Shown here: piece after piece, positions 7,172 through 14,839 of the stretch
Position numbering within the stretch: the stretch's first letter is position 1
Layout of the letters: every line of letters starts with the position of its first letter
From: Bacilli bacterium
Lineage (GTDB): Bacteria > Bacillota_I > Bacilli_A > RF39 > UBA660
Assembly (NCBI GenBank): GCA_017512495.1
Contig: JAFWGF010000002.1
Span: 1 to 33,328, forward strand
Direction of reading: 5' to 3'
DNA: 33,328 bases
Notes under the pieces: model-generated
The model's input: the letters and a program-made list of their open reading frames with translations, nothing else
The model's database searches: none
Told to the model about the DNA's origin: nothing
Made by a program: the position numbers and the translations under genes

Positions 7172-9511
7172 ATGTATAACTATGAGGGAGAAAAATTATT
7201 AGATAAAATATATAAAGATTTATACAATAGTAAATCAGTTCAACATACTAGAAGAAACAATGATAGAAGAGAAGAAAGTATTAGAAGATATATGGATCGT
7301 CTTGAAAGAGTTCACAATAAAGCTAATACAGAGCATAAAAAAGATTTAATAAAAGAATTATACTTTGATAAGTATGTTATAAGCGAAGAAAAAATACCAT
7401 CTTTTGCTGATAAAGAAGTTGTAATTGCAGCACAAAAAAAGAGTTTATCAAGATGGATTGATTATTTAACTGATGAAAATGCAAAATATCCTATGTGGGC
7501 TAAATATTGGGCTTTTCAGGGAATGCTAAGAATGGGATCTTATGATAATTTAAAAGGAGTTTATACAAAAAGATCTGCTAAAACAACTGCACCTTTCTTG
7601 GATATGAATCCTGAGTTAGTAGCTCAATGTATAAATAATGTAATAAAAATGGTTAATAGGGATAATCTATCAGAAGTAGAATTAATAGGATTAATAGAAA
7701 TTGATAGTTTCCAAAAATTATATACTTTACTTGAAAAAAGATATAAAGAAAAGCAAAAAGAAATTGAAAAAAATGTTGATGGTATTTGGGTAAAGTATAA
7801 TCGAGGAAGCGAAGAAGATGCTATAAAACTTGCTAAATCATTAGAAGGAATGAATACTGGATGGTGTACTGCATCAGAAGAAACTGCAATAGGTCAATTA
7901 TGTGGAGGAAAAGGTTATTATGGTGGAGATTTCTATGTTTATTATACAAAACAAAATGATAAATATATTGTTCCGAGAATAGCTATTAGATTAGATGGTC
8001 ATAATCATATAGGTGAAATTAGAGGGGTTGATGAGAGTCAAAATCTTGAAGAAACTATGATTGAACCATTAGAGAAACAATTAAAGGAAATGACTTTTCT
8101 TAAAGAAAAAGATATAAAAGAAAATTTAGAGATAGTTGAAGGGTTAAAGGAATTACGAAGTATTGGTCAAAAAACAATTAATAAAGAACTTCTTAGTGAT
8201 CAAGAGATAGTTAATTTATATACAAAACACTATGGTTTTGGATGGTCAAATGATCCTATGATAAGAAAAATTCAAGAAATAAGGGATGCTGGGAAAGATT
8301 ATCAACAGTTATCTAATAAAAATGATAGGATTGAACTTTTAGAAAATAGTTGTATGAATTTACAAAGCGTAGAAGATGATTTAGATGTGTTATTGCATGC
8401 TAAACAAAATTGGAAATATAAATATGATAGTATACTTAAAATAGCCAGCGAAAGATTAAAAAATGATAAAAAAACAGTATTATTCTTTGTTAGCAGTAAT
8501 GAAGAAGAATTAGGATTTGCTAGTAAAGAATTAAGAAATGATAAAGAAGTAGTTTTGGAGGCAGTAAAAAAGAAAGGTCTTGCATTACAATATGCCAGTG
8601 AAGAACTAAGAAATGATAAAGAAGTAGTTTTGGAAGCAGTAAAAAATGATGGATATGCTATAGAATATGTTAGTGAAGAATTAAGGAACGATAAAGAAGT
8701 AATTTTAACTGCAGTAAAAGATTATAGTAATGCATTATTGTGTACTAGTGAAGAACTAAGGAACGATAAAGAAGTAATCATAGCAGCAGTTAGTGCTAAA
8801 GGTTATTATTTAAAATACTTGAGTGAAGAACTAAGAAATGATAAAGAAATAGTGCTGGCGGCAGTAAGCAATTTTGGAAATGCTTTAGGGTGTGTCAGTG
8901 AAGAATTAAGAAACGATAGAGATGTAGTTTTAGCAGCAGTAAGAAATGATGGAACAGCTTTGAAATATGCTGGAGAAAAATTGAAGAAAGATAAAGAAAT
9001 AATTTTAGCAGCAATAAAGACTGATTTTTTTGCTATAAAGGTTATTGATAAAGAACTTTTAGAGGATAGAAATCTATTAATAGAAATAATGAATACTAAT
9101 GGAAGCTATTTAAAGCATGTGAATGAAGATTTAAAAAATGATCGAGATGTAGTTTTAGCAGCTGTTAATAGTTATGGTAAAGCATTAAAATATGCAAGTG
9201 AAGAATTAAGAAATGATCGGGAGATAGTATTAATTGCTGTCAGTAAAGACTATTCTGCAACTGACTTTATAGGGGAAGAATTGAAAGGAGAATTGAAAGC
9301 AAGAATAGCAGAAGTAGTTAACAATGATATGACTTTATTTTCTTCAGCTGACGAAAATGTTCAAAAAGAACTTGTAGTAGCAGTACTTAAGAATGATTCT
9401 GAGGCTTTAAAACAAGCATTTGAAAGATTAAAAAAGGAAAAAGATATTCTTACAGAAGAACAACAAATCATAAATGAGAATGATAATCAAAATAAAAATG
9501 TCTTACATTAA
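7172..9511 (+). CDS. GWCTA-domain protein with thirteen 25-aa DUF4116-like repeats
   Basis: A 779-aa, highly charged, predicted cytoplasmic protein with no signal peptide or membrane segment. The N-terminal third is helical and basic (many K, R and E). A central conserved block carries MNTGWCTASE (residues 227-236), then GGKGYYGGDFYVYYTK and a PRIAIRL...IGEIRGVDES segment; this WCT-type block resembles one I associate with PcfJ-like and phage or plasmid proteins. From residue 425 to 749 there are exactly thirteen 25-aa units of the pattern xSEELRNDKEVVLxAVxxxGxALxY, which fits DUF4116. A 30-aa polar tail follows. The gene is monocistronic, with its own terminator. The function is unknown; a role in protein-protein interaction, perhaps in defence or as a mobile-element remnant, is speculation. 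Confidence 0.75.
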   Translation: MYNYEGEKLLDKIYKDLYNSKSVQHTRRNNDRREESIRRYMDRLERVHNKANTEHKKDLIKELYFDKYVISEEKIPSFADKEVVIAAQKKSLSRWIDYLTDENAKYPMWAKYWAFQGMLRMGSYDNLKGVYTKRSAKTTAPFLDMNPELVAQCINNVIKMVNRDNLSEVELIGLIEIDSFQKLYTLLEKRYKEKQKEIEKNVDGIWVKYNRGSEEDAIKLAKSLEGMNTGWCTASEETAIGQLCGGKGYYGGDFYVYYTKQNDKYIVPRIAIRLDGHNHIGEIRGVDESQNLEETMIEPLEKQLKEMTFLKEKDIKENLEIVEGLKELRSIGQKTINKELLSDQEIVNLYTKHYGFGWSNDPMIRKIQEIRDAGKDYQQLSNKNDRIELLENSCMNLQSVEDDLDVLLHAKQNWKYKYDSILKIASERLKNDKKTVLFFVSSNEEELGFASKELRNDKEVVLEAVKKKGLALQYASEELRNDKEVVLEAVKNDGYAIEYVSEELRNDKEVILTAVKDYSNALLCTSEELRNDKEVIIAAVSAKGYYLKYLSEELRNDKEIVLAAVSNFGNALGCVSEELRNDRDVVLAAVRNDGTALKYAGEKLKKDKEIILAAIKTDFFAIKVIDKELLEDRNLLIEIMNTNGSYLKHVNEDLKNDRDVVLAAVNSYGKALKYASEELRNDREIVLIAVSKDYSATDFIGEELKGELKARIAEVVNNDMTLFSSADENVQKELVVAVLKNDSEALKQAFERLKKEKDILTEEQQIINENDNQNKNVLH
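8444..9418 (+). repeat. Thirteen in-frame 75-bp tandem repeats inside the DUF4116-like gene
   Basis: Units of exactly 75 bp (25 codons) run without any insertion or deletion from codon 425 to codon 749. Units 2-7 are the most alike at both DNA and protein level (GTGAAGAA-TAAG-AA-GATAAAGAAGTA core). Units 8, 9, 12 and 13 are diverged. The best-kept residues are the SEELRND start, the acidic/aliphatic VVLAAV middle and an aromatic at the end. The pattern suggests expansion by duplication in the centre of the array. Confidence 0.9.
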
Positions 9512-9513
9512 TT

Positions 9514-9541
9514 AAAAACTATGAATATTCATAGTTTTTTT
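9514..9541 (+). terminator. Intrinsic terminator after the repeat-protein gene
   Basis: AAAAACTATGAA (9514-9525), a TA loop (the inner pairs will open), then TTCATAGTTTTT and further T. A near-perfect palindrome with a U-run. Confidence 0.85.
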
Positions 9542-9564
9542 ATATAGAAAAAAAGAAAATCATT

Positions 9565-9573
9565 TGATATAAT
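9565..9573 (+). promoter_or_regulatory. Extended -10 promoter of the SDR gene
   Basis: TGATATAAT (9565-9573) is a consensus extended -10. No good -35 hexamer is seen at the normal distance. GGAAGTGAT (9580-9588) serves as the ribosome-binding site. Confidence 0.65.
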
Positions 9574-9594
9574 AATCTTGGAAGTGATGATTGT

Positions 9595-10350
9595 ATGAAG
9601 GCATTAATAACTGGAGCAACATCAGGAATTGGATTAGATATGGCAAGATATTTAGCTACTATGAAATATGAACTTATCTTAGTAGCTAGAAATAAAGAAA
9701 AACTAGAATTAATACAAGAACAATTACCTACTAAAGTAACTATTGTAGTTGCGGATTTATCAAATGAACAAAAAGTAAAGGAATTATGTGTTTTAACTAA
9801 GAAAGAAAATATAGATATTTTAATTAATAATGCAGGTTTAGGGGATTTTGGCTATTTAACTGATACTGATTTAAATAAAGATTTAGAATTAATAAATACA
9901 AATATAAAAGCAGTACATATTCTTACAAAATCGCTTATAAAAGATATGGAAAAGAAAGATACAGATACTTATATTTTAAATGTTGCATCATCTGCTGCTT
10001 TTCAACCAGGACCTTTAATGAGTACTTATTATGCTACTAAAGCTTATGTATATCAATTAACAGAGGCTTTATGTTATGAAGAAAAGAAGAAACAAACTAA
10101 AGTCCATGTATCAGTATTATGTCCTGGACCAGTAGAAACAAACTTTAATAATGTTGCAGGAGTTAATTTCTCTGTTAAACCACTAAAAAGTACTTATGTA
10201 GCTAAGTATGCTATTGATCAGATGTTTAAAGAGAAAATGTTAATTATACCGGGTACTAAAATGAAAATGGCCAAATTCTTTAGTCGTTTTGTATCAGATA
10301 AATTTATGTTAAGACAAATATATAAAATTCAAAAGAAAAAAGCCGACTAA
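9595..10350 (+). CDS. Short-chain dehydrogenase/reductase (classical SDR)
   Basis: A 251-aa NAD(P)-dependent oxidoreductase with a Rossmann fold. It has the TGATSGIG cofactor loop (residues 7-14), DL at 54-55, the NNAG motif (78-81), the catalytic serine region VASSAAFQPG (130-139), the catalytic Y145-xxx-K149 and the CPGPVET segment after it. Arg32 after strand 2 (ARNKEKL) suggests NADP(H). The C-terminal basic extension (KMKMAKFFSRFVSDK) resembles the DltE/YqjQ-like subgroup, which often acts on lipids or fatty acids. The substrate cannot be told from sequence. It follows its own promoter; the 3' hairpin overlaps the stop codon. Confidence 0.9.
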   Translation: MKALITGATSGIGLDMARYLATMKYELILVARNKEKLELIQEQLPTKVTIVVADLSNEQKVKELCVLTKKENIDILINNAGLGDFGYLTDTDLNKDLELINTNIKAVHILTKSLIKDMEKKDTDTYILNVASSAAFQPGPLMSTYYATKAYVYQLTEALCYEEKKKQTKVHVSVLCPGPVETNFNNVAGVNFSVKPLKSTYVAKYAIDQMFKEKMLIIPGTKMKMAKFFSRFVSDKFMLRQIYKIQKKKAD

Positions 10351-10362
10351 TAGTTGGCTTTT
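10338..10362 (+). terminator. Weak terminator/attenuator overlapping the SDR stop codon
   Basis: AAAAGCCGACT (10338-10348) pairs with AGTTGGCTTTT (10352-10362) with one G-U pair and a 3-base loop. Only four T follow the stem, so readthrough into the downstream ATPase genes is likely. No other promoter is visible in the 34-base gap. Confidence 0.6.
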
Positions 10363-10384
10363 ATATTCAAGGGAGGTAGGTAAA

Positions 10385-11062
10385 ATGGAAAAATTAATTG
10401 AACTAGATAATTTAGGCATTATTTTCTATGAAAACAAATTTTATACTATCTCTGGTTCTAATAATAGTGGTAAGACTACTTTGATTAGAATTCTAAAAAA
10501 TAAATATAACTTTGTTCAAGGGGTAATTCCTTTTGAATTAAGAATTAGTAATGATAATTTAATGGATGAATTAATTTATCAAAAAGTAGATAAAGAATTA
10601 ATAGATTATATTCTAAAAGAATTAAAAATAAAGAGTATTTCTAAAGAATTAATTAGTAAGCTATCTAAAAGAGAAATTATTTTAGTACAAATAGCTTTAG
10701 CTTTATCTAAAAAACCTAAAGTGTTACTATTAGATAATATTAGTAATTATCTAAATGATGAGGAATTTAAGAGAATTATTAAATTTTTAAGAAAATACCA
10801 AAATAAATATAATTTAACAGTAGTTAATACTACTATTCATTTAGAAGAATCACTGCTTACTGATTATTTATATATTTTATATAATGGAGAAGTTGTATTA
10901 GAGGGAGATACACTAGAAGTATTACAGAATGATAATATTCTAAATAAAATGGGATTAGATGTTCCTTTTATGGTTGATTTATCAGTGAAATTAAGAGATT
11001 ATGACTTAATATCTAATATTGAATTAGATCAAGATAGGATGGTGGATATCCTATGGAAATAA
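10385..11062 (+). CDS. Degenerate ABC-type ATPase at the ecfA1 locus
   Basis: A 225-aa ABC ATPase-like protein. The Walker A is intact (GSNNSGKTT, residues 24-32) and there is a Walker B aspartate (LLLD117). The catalytic glutamate position after it is Asn118, the signature reads LSKREIILVQ instead of LSGGQ-R, and no Q-loop is recognisable; His152 may be the switch histidine. The gene occupies the place of ecfA1 (energy-coupling factor transporter) upstream of truA-rplM-rpsI, and overlaps the next gene by 10 bases. The product can probably bind ATP but hydrolyse it poorly. It could be a relic, or a repurposed regulatory subunit. No ecfT is present here. The symbol is left blank because function is doubtful. 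Confidence 0.7.
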   Translation: MEKLIELDNLGIIFYENKFYTISGSNNSGKTTLIRILKNKYNFVQGVIPFELRISNDNLMDELIYQKVDKELIDYILKELKIKSISKELISKLSKREIILVQIALALSKKPKVLLLDNISNYLNDEEFKRIIKFLRKYQNKYNLTVVNTTIHLEESLLTDYLYILYNGEVVLEGDTLEVLQNDNILNKMGLDVPFMVDLSVKLRDYDLISNIELDQDRMVDILWK

Positions 11063-11751
11063 ATAATAATAAACTGGTATTTAATATAAAAGATAATAAA
11101 ATAAATGGTATTATTACAGATAATAAAGAAGTAATTGTTAATCTTTTAAAAAAAGAAGATAGAGTTAGTGTTATAAAAGAAGACTTTGAATATAACTATT
11201 TTGATAATACTATTTATGAATATATGAATAGTGAGATTGAAAGAAAGAACTTAGTTTTAAAAGATAAATATAAAAAAATAAATGATTCATTAAAAATAGT
11301 AGGCTTAAGTAAAATAGATATTAATAGAAATATAATTACTTTATCGGAATCAGAAAAAAAACTAGTTCAAATAGCAATAGCACTTCTTTCTAATCCTGAT
11401 ATTATAGTTTTTGAAGAACCATTTATAAAATTAGATTTAAAGAATCAGAAAAGAATTATAATGTTTTTTGGAAGAATAAAAGAGAAATTTAATAAAACAA
11501 TTATTTTCATTACAAATGATAGTAATATATTATATAAATATGCTGATTATATATTGATAATAAAAAAAGATAAAGTAATTCTTGAAGGTACTAAAATAAT
11601 ATTAGAGAACGTTGAGAGTCTAAATAAAAATAAGATTAAGGTACCAGAAATAGTAGAATTTACTTATAAAGCTAAAAGTAAATATAATGTTAAGATAGAT
11701 TATCATAATGATATTAGAGATATTATTAAAGACATTTATAAACATGTATAG
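11053..11751 (+). CDS. Degenerate ABC-type ATPase at the ecfA2 locus, P-loop lost
   Basis: A 232-aa partner of the preceding gene. The Walker A is gone: where GxxxxGK(S/T) is expected the protein reads GIITDNKEVI (about residues 19-28). The signature region LSESEKKLVQIAIALL is recognisable, and the Walker B is IIVFEEP with Glu in place of Asp but a kept catalytic Glu. The switch His is replaced (ITNDS). The locus position and overlap with the upstream gene match ecfA2 of Bacillota. truA starts 9 bases downstream. The base composition is even more A-rich than the neighbours (long AAT/AAA runs). Either a decaying transporter component or a non-catalytic half of a heterodimer. Confidence 0.65.
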   Translation: MEINNNKLVFNIKDNKINGIITDNKEVIVNLLKKEDRVSVIKEDFEYNYFDNTIYEYMNSEIERKNLVLKDKYKKINDSLKIVGLSKIDINRNIITLSESEKKLVQIAIALLSNPDIIVFEEPFIKLDLKNQKRIIMFFGRIKEKFNKTIIFITNDSNILYKYADYILIIKKDKVILEGTKIILENVESLNKNKIKVPEIVEFTYKAKSKYNVKIDYHNDIRDIIKDIYKHV

Positions 11752-11759
11752 GAGGGCTT

Positions 11760-12500
11760 ATGAGATATTTAATTAAGTTTTCATATGATGGTTCAGCCTA
11801 CAGTGGATTTCAATCTCAGAGAGGCCTAGAAACTATTCAAGAAAAGATGGAGGAAGCTTTAACTAAGATAAATAATGGTAAAAAGACTCATTTGGTTGCG
11901 ACAGGTAGAACTGATAAGGGAGTACATGCTTTAGCACAATATGGTCATGCTGATATTGATGTTAATATTACTGAAAAGAAATTAAAAAGAGCAATGAACT
12001 CTAATTTACCTAATGATATTCATGTTATTGAGACAAAGCAAGTAGCTGATAATTTTCATGCTAGATATAATGTTAAAAGTAAGACATATCAGTATATTAT
12101 TAATACTTTAGAATATAATCCAATAGAAAGAAATTATGTTTTTCAATATAATTACAAATTAAATGTAGATAAAATGAAAGAAGCAATAAAATACTTCTTA
12201 GGAGAACATGATTTTAGATCTTTTGCAACAGATAGTAAAGATAAAGAAAACTGTGTTAGAGAAATAACTAATGTTGATATAAAAGAAGAAAAGGGTAAGA
12301 TAATTATTACATTTACGGGTAATGGATTTCTACGTTATCAAGTAAGAAATATGGTAGGTTTATTAATAAAAATAGGTGAAGGAAAAATAGAACCAACGGA
12401 AGTAAAAGAGATAATTTTAAAGAAAGATAGGACTAAAGCTAGTAAAACTGCCCCAGCTGAAGGGCTATATTTAGTAGAAGTTCGTTATAAAACTATGTAA
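11760..12500 (+). CDS. truA: tRNA pseudouridine(38-40) synthase
   Basis: TruA modifies uridines 38-40 in the anticodon arm of many tRNAs. The 246-aa protein contains the catalytic Asp52 in the diagnostic GRTDKGVHA motif (residues 49-57), the DFHARYNVKSKTYQY-type block and the C-terminal GNGFLRYQVRNMVGLLIKIG helix region. AGGAGGG lies just upstream of the ATG. In Bacillota truA typically follows ecfA1-ecfA2-ecfT; here it directly follows the second ATPase. Confidence 0.97.
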   Translation: MRYLIKFSYDGSAYSGFQSQRGLETIQEKMEEALTKINNGKKTHLVATGRTDKGVHALAQYGHADIDVNITEKKLKRAMNSNLPNDIHVIETKQVADNFHARYNVKSKTYQYIINTLEYNPIERNYVFQYNYKLNVDKMKEAIKYFLGEHDFRSFATDSKDKENCVREITNVDIKEEKGKIIITFTGNGFLRYQVRNMVGLLIKIGEGKIEPTEVKEIILKKDRTKASKTAPAEGLYLVEVRYKTM

Positions 12501-12507
12501 ATAAAGG

Positions 12508-12536
12508 AAAAAGTATTGATTTTTAATACTTTTTTT
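12508..12536 (+). terminator. Intrinsic terminator after truA
   Basis: AAAAAGTATT (12508-12517), a 7-base loop, then AATACTTTTT continuing into a U-run to 12536. It separates truA from the rplM-rpsI transcript. Confidence 0.8.
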
Positions 12537-12544
12537 AGTATAAT
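12516..12544 (+). promoter_or_regulatory. Promoter of rplM-rpsI
   Basis: TTGATT (12516-12521), a 17-bp spacer and TATAAT (12539-12544). The -35 lies within the truA terminator hairpin. Transcription would start near 12551, leaving a leader of about 70 bases. Confidence 0.75.
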
Positions 12545-12550
12545 TACAAC

Positions 12551-12619
12551 TGGTACATTTAATTATCCCACTCTAATCAGCTCCTGGGAAAAGCTGATTA
12601 AAGTAAAAGGAGAAATATT
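12551..12619 (+). promoter_or_regulatory. Candidate L13 leader (autoregulatory mRNA element)
   Basis: The leader holds a perfect 8-bp stem, AATCAGCT (12575-12582) with AGCTGATT (12592-12599), and a 9-base loop CCTGGGAAA. The TCCCA at 12566-12570 can pair with TGGGA in the loop (12585-12589), giving a pseudoknot. A structured leader upstream of rplM is known in Bacilli (L13 leader, Rfam RF00555), proposed to be an L13 autoregulation site. Position and size fit; the match to the family is inferred. The SD AAAGGAG is at 12606-12612. Confidence 0.65.
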
Positions 12620-13051
12620 ATGAAAAGTTATATGCAAAAAAAAGAAACAGTAGAACGTAAGTGGTATGTAATCGATGCTGAAGGTAAATCTTTAGGTAGA
12701 GTTGCTAGCTTAGCAGCTACATATCTTCGTGGTAAGAACAAACCAACTTATACACCACATATTGATTGTGGAGATTATATTATTATTGTTAATGCTAGTA
12801 AGGTTAACTTAACTGGTAACAAGTTAGAAAACAAGATGTATTATAATCACTCACAATATACTGGTGGATTAAGAGAAAGAACTGCAAAAGTAATGAGAGA
12901 AAAGTATCCTGAAGAAATGGTGGAAAGAGCTGTTAAAGGTATGCTTCCACACAATAGATTAGGAAGACAAATGTATAAGAAACTATTTGTATATGCAGGA
13001 AGCGAGCACAAACAAATGGCTCAAAAGCCAGAAGTGCTTGAAGTTAAGTAG
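12620..13051 (+). CDS. rplM: 50S ribosomal protein L13
   Basis: L13 is an early-assembling large-subunit protein, 143 aa. Clear signatures are [16 protein letters not shown] (about residues 15-30), [18 protein letters not shown] [16 protein letters not shown], and [19 protein letters not shown] near the C terminus. It is transcribed from its own promoter with a structured leader and paired with rpsI 12 bases downstream. Confidence 0.98.
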   Translation: MKSYMQKKETVERKWYVIDAEGKSLGRVASLAATYLRGKNKPTYTPHIDCGDYIIIVNASKVNLTGNKLENKMYYNHSQYTGGLRERTAKVMREKYPEEMVERAVKGMLPHNRLGRQMYKKLFVYAGSEHKQMAQKPEVLEVK

Positions 13052-13063
13052 GAGGGTTATTGA

Positions 13064-13489
13064 ATGGCAAAAGAAAAGAAAAATGTTTATACTGGAACTG
13101 GTCACAGAAAGTCTAGTGTTGCAAGAGTAACATTAACTTCTGGAAAAGGTAATATTACAGTAAATGGTAGAGATGTACATGAATATTTTCCTTCTGAAAT
13201 TTGTGTAATGGATTTATGTCAACCTCTTGATATTACTAATACAAGAGAAATGTTTGATGTAGATGCTAAAGTAAAAGGTGGAGGTTTCCAAGGTCAAACA
13301 GGAGCTATCCGTTTAGGAATTACAAGAGCTTTACTTGACTATGATAAAACAACTCCAGCTGATTCAGAAAATAGTTTTAGAAAAACTCTTAAAGTTGCAG
13401 GATTTATCACAAGAGATTCACGTAAGAAAGAACGTAAGAAACCAGGATTGAAGAAAGCTCGTAGAGCTCCACAATTCAGTAAACGTTAA
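13064..13489 (+). CDS. rpsI: 30S ribosomal protein S9
   Basis: S9 has a C-terminal tail that reaches the P-site t[17 protein letters not shown] (about residues 11-24), the [19 protein letters not shown] block and the basic ending [17 protein letters not shown] with the terminal SKR are diagnostic. It has 141 aa against about 130 in many Bacilli because of a few extra N-terminal residues. The SD is GGAGGG at 13051-13056. The operon ends at the terminator at 13499. Confidence 0.98.
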   Translation: MAKEKKNVYTGTGHRKSSVARVTLTSGKGNITVNGRDVHEYFPSEICVMDLCQPLDITNTREMFDVDAKVKGGGFQGQTGAIRLGITRALLDYDKTTPADSENSFRKTLKVAGFITRDSRKKERKKPGLKKARRAPQFSKR

Positions 13490-13498
13490 TTTGTTTCC

Positions 13499-13524
13499 AA
13501 AGCTCGAATATTCGAGCTTTTTTT
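13499..13524 (+). terminator. Intrinsic terminator of rplM-rpsI
   Basis: AAAGCTCGAA (13499-13508), a TA centre, TTCGAGCTTT and further T to 13524. A strong palindrome, followed four bases later by the next -10 box. Confidence 0.9.
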
Positions 13525-13525
13525 G

Positions 13526-13534
13526 TGCTATAAT
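13526..13534 (+). promoter_or_regulatory. Extended -10 promoter of the ADP-ribosylglycohydrolase gene
   Basis: TGCTATAAT (13526-13534). No clear -35 is present because that position is taken by the terminator hairpin. Confidence 0.7.
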
Positions 13535-13556
13535 ACAATTTACCGGAAGTGATAAT

Positions 13557-14324
13557 ATGTATGGAGCTATAATAGGTGATTTAGCTGGGAGTATCTATGA
13601 ATATGATCAGACTAAGGAAATTAAAAGCATAGATATTGATGAAATTATAGAGGATAATGCTTTCTATAGTGATGATACGATACTAACTATTGCTATTGCA
13701 GAGGCAATATTAAATAATTGTGACTATGATAAATATTTAAGAAAATATGTTAGATTATATTCAGAATATAGACCTGATTTCGAACCATATTTTAAAAACC
13801 CTTTTTCTCCAGGATTAATGAAGTGGGCAATGGGGAACTCCGCTGGGACAAGTGTAGGCAATGGAGCGATGATGAGAATATCACCGGTAGGATATTTATT
13901 TAATACAGAAGAAGATGTAATAAAAAACTCAAAGCTAGCTACAATCCCATCACATAATTCAAAAGAGGCAATAGATTCTGCCACTAAAATAGCACTTATT
14001 ATATTTTATCTTCGTCAAGGATTATCACTTGATGAGATATATAGTAAGTTAAAAATTAAATTAAAGTATGAGCCATTTACTAAGTTTAATACAACATGTA
14101 GCGAAACTATGGATAATTGCTTATATACTTTATATAATTCCAATAGTTTTGAAGATGCGATTAAGAAGACAATAGCTTTGGGAGGAGATACGGATACTAA
14201 TGCTTGTATTGTTGGATCAATGGCAGAAGCACTATATGGAATAAATAATGAATTGATTATTCAGGCAAATGGTAAGTTACCAAAGGAATTTGTTAAAGTA
14301 TTATCAAAAACAAAAAGATTATAA
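13557..14324 (+). CDS. ADP-ribosylglycohydrolase (DraG family)
   Basis: A 255-aa all-helical binuclear-metal hydrolase of the DraG/ARH family, which removes ADP-ribose or cleaves related glycosidic bonds. Family features are GAIIGDLAGSIYE at the N terminus, the metal-binding SDDT (residues 38-41), GNGAMMRISPVGYL, SHNSKEAIDSA and the C-terminal LGGDTDTN (208-215) with D211 and D213. The start at 13557 was chosen because GGAAGTGAT precedes it and the conserved family begins MYGAIIGD; an earlier in-frame ATG at 13491 would lie before the promoter. It is a single-gene unit. The target (protein, nucleic acid or metabolite) cannot be told; no ADP-ribosyltransferase was seen in the window. Confidence 0.9.
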   Translation: MYGAIIGDLAGSIYEYDQTKEIKSIDIDEIIEDNAFYSDDTILTIAIAEAILNNCDYDKYLRKYVRLYSEYRPDFEPYFKNPFSPGLMKWAMGNSAGTSVGNGAMMRISPVGYLFNTEEDVIKNSKLATIPSHNSKEAIDSATKIALIIFYLRQGLSLDEIYSKLKIKLKYEPFTKFNTTCSETMDNCLYTLYNSNSFEDAIKKTIALGGDTDTNACIVGSMAEALYGINNELIIQANGKLPKEFVKVLSKTKRL

Positions 14325-14331
14325 CTAATGT

Positions 14332-14384
14332 AAGGAAATTACTTCGGATTTTTTGTCTCACTTATTGATACATTGTATTTCCTT
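14332..14384 (+). promoter_or_regulatory. Inverted repeat overlapping the -35 of the next gene
   Basis: AAGGAAAT (14332-14339) and ATTTCCTT (14377-14384) are perfect inverted copies separated by 37 bases, and the right arm touches the -35 hexamer. It could be an operator pair or a long-loop terminator for the DraG-family gene. No better terminator is visible after that gene. Confidence 0.3.
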
Positions 14385-14401
14385 TTCGTCTATGCTATAA
14401 T
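14373..14401 (+). promoter_or_regulatory. Promoter of the small membrane protein gene
   Basis: TTGTAT (14373-14378), a 17-bp spacer, and an extended -10 TGCTATAAT (TATAAT 14396-14401). CAAGGGGG serves as the ribosome-binding site. Confidence 0.75.
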
Positions 14402-14424
14402 ATAACACTCAAGGGGGCCTTATA

Positions 14425-14766
14425 ATGAGAATGGATAGATATCTTGAAGAAAAGAAAAAGAAAGAAGAATTAAATGATAAATTGACGGCTATCATAGTTG
14501 CAGCCACATTAGCTATAACACCAGCAGCAGTAGTATATAAAATAGAAGAAGATAAAATAGAAACAATGAGAAGCTATTACGAAGCGTTAATCCAAGAAAG
14601 CAATCAAAAATCTTATTATGAAGGTTTTTTAGATGGATTATTTGGAATAGATAATAAATTTTATCAGTATACTGATCCCAAAGGTGAAGGTTTAATTAAT
14701 GATGATATTATAATAAAAGATACAGGTAAAAAATTAGTATATACTAAGAATAATATCAAATATTAA
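14425..14766 (+). CDS. Unknown 113-aa single-pass membrane protein
   Basis: No family was recognised. The N terminus is a run of lysine and glutamate (LEEKKKKEELNDK). It is followed by one hydrophobic segment at about residues 22-38 (AIIVAATLAITPAAVVY), then a polar domain rich in tyrosine, including SYYEGFLDGLFGI. Topology is probably N-in, with about 70 residues outside. A second ATG two codons in could also be the start. It has its own good promoter and terminator, so it is expressed as a single gene. The nearby GntR-ABC operon is separately controlled. Confidence 0.7.
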   Translation: MRMDRYLEEKKKKEELNDKLTAIIVAATLAITPAAVVYKIEEDKIETMRSYYEALIQESNQKSYYEGFLDGLFGIDNKFYQYTDPKGEGLINDDIIIKDTGKKLVYTKNNIKY

Positions 14767-14782
14767 TTTGCTATTCTAAAAT

Positions 14783-14809
14783 AAAAAAACCTAGTGTTAG
14801 GTTTTTTTT
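14783..14809 (+). terminator. Intrinsic terminator, bracketed by a larger inverted repeat
   Basis: AACCTA-GTGT-TAGGTT is extended by A-T pairs and followed by a U-run to 14809. It lies between the arms of a 9-bp inverted repeat, CTATTCTAA (14771-14779) and TTAGAATAG (14819-14827). Confidence 0.85.
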
Positions 14810-14810
14810 A

Positions 14811-14839
14811 TTGACATATTAGAATAGTTAATATACAAT
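14811..14839 (+). promoter_or_regulatory. Promoter of the GntR-ABC operon
   Basis: A perfect -35 TTGACA (14811-14816), a 17-bp spacer and TACAAT (14834-14839). The right arm of the 9-bp inverted repeat falls inside the spacer. Confidence 0.8.

Noticed and set aside
8444..9418. Regular 75-bp repeats that might suggest a CRISPR or satellite array
   Set aside because: They lie in frame within one long coding region, repeat at protein level with exactly 25 codons, and have no unique spacers.
10385..11751. Naming the ATPase pair ecfA1/ecfA2 outright
   Set aside because: Several catalytic motifs are lost and ecfT is missing, so the symbols would imply a function the sequence does not support.
13491..13556. 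Longer start for the ADP-ribosylglycohydrolase
   Set aside because: The extra residues cover the terminator hairpin and the promoter; the family begins MYGAIIGD.
14332..14384. An intrinsic terminator for the ADP-ribosylglycohydrolase gene
   Set aside because: The 37-base loop and short U-run make termination doubtful; it is listed as an inverted repeat with low confidence instead.
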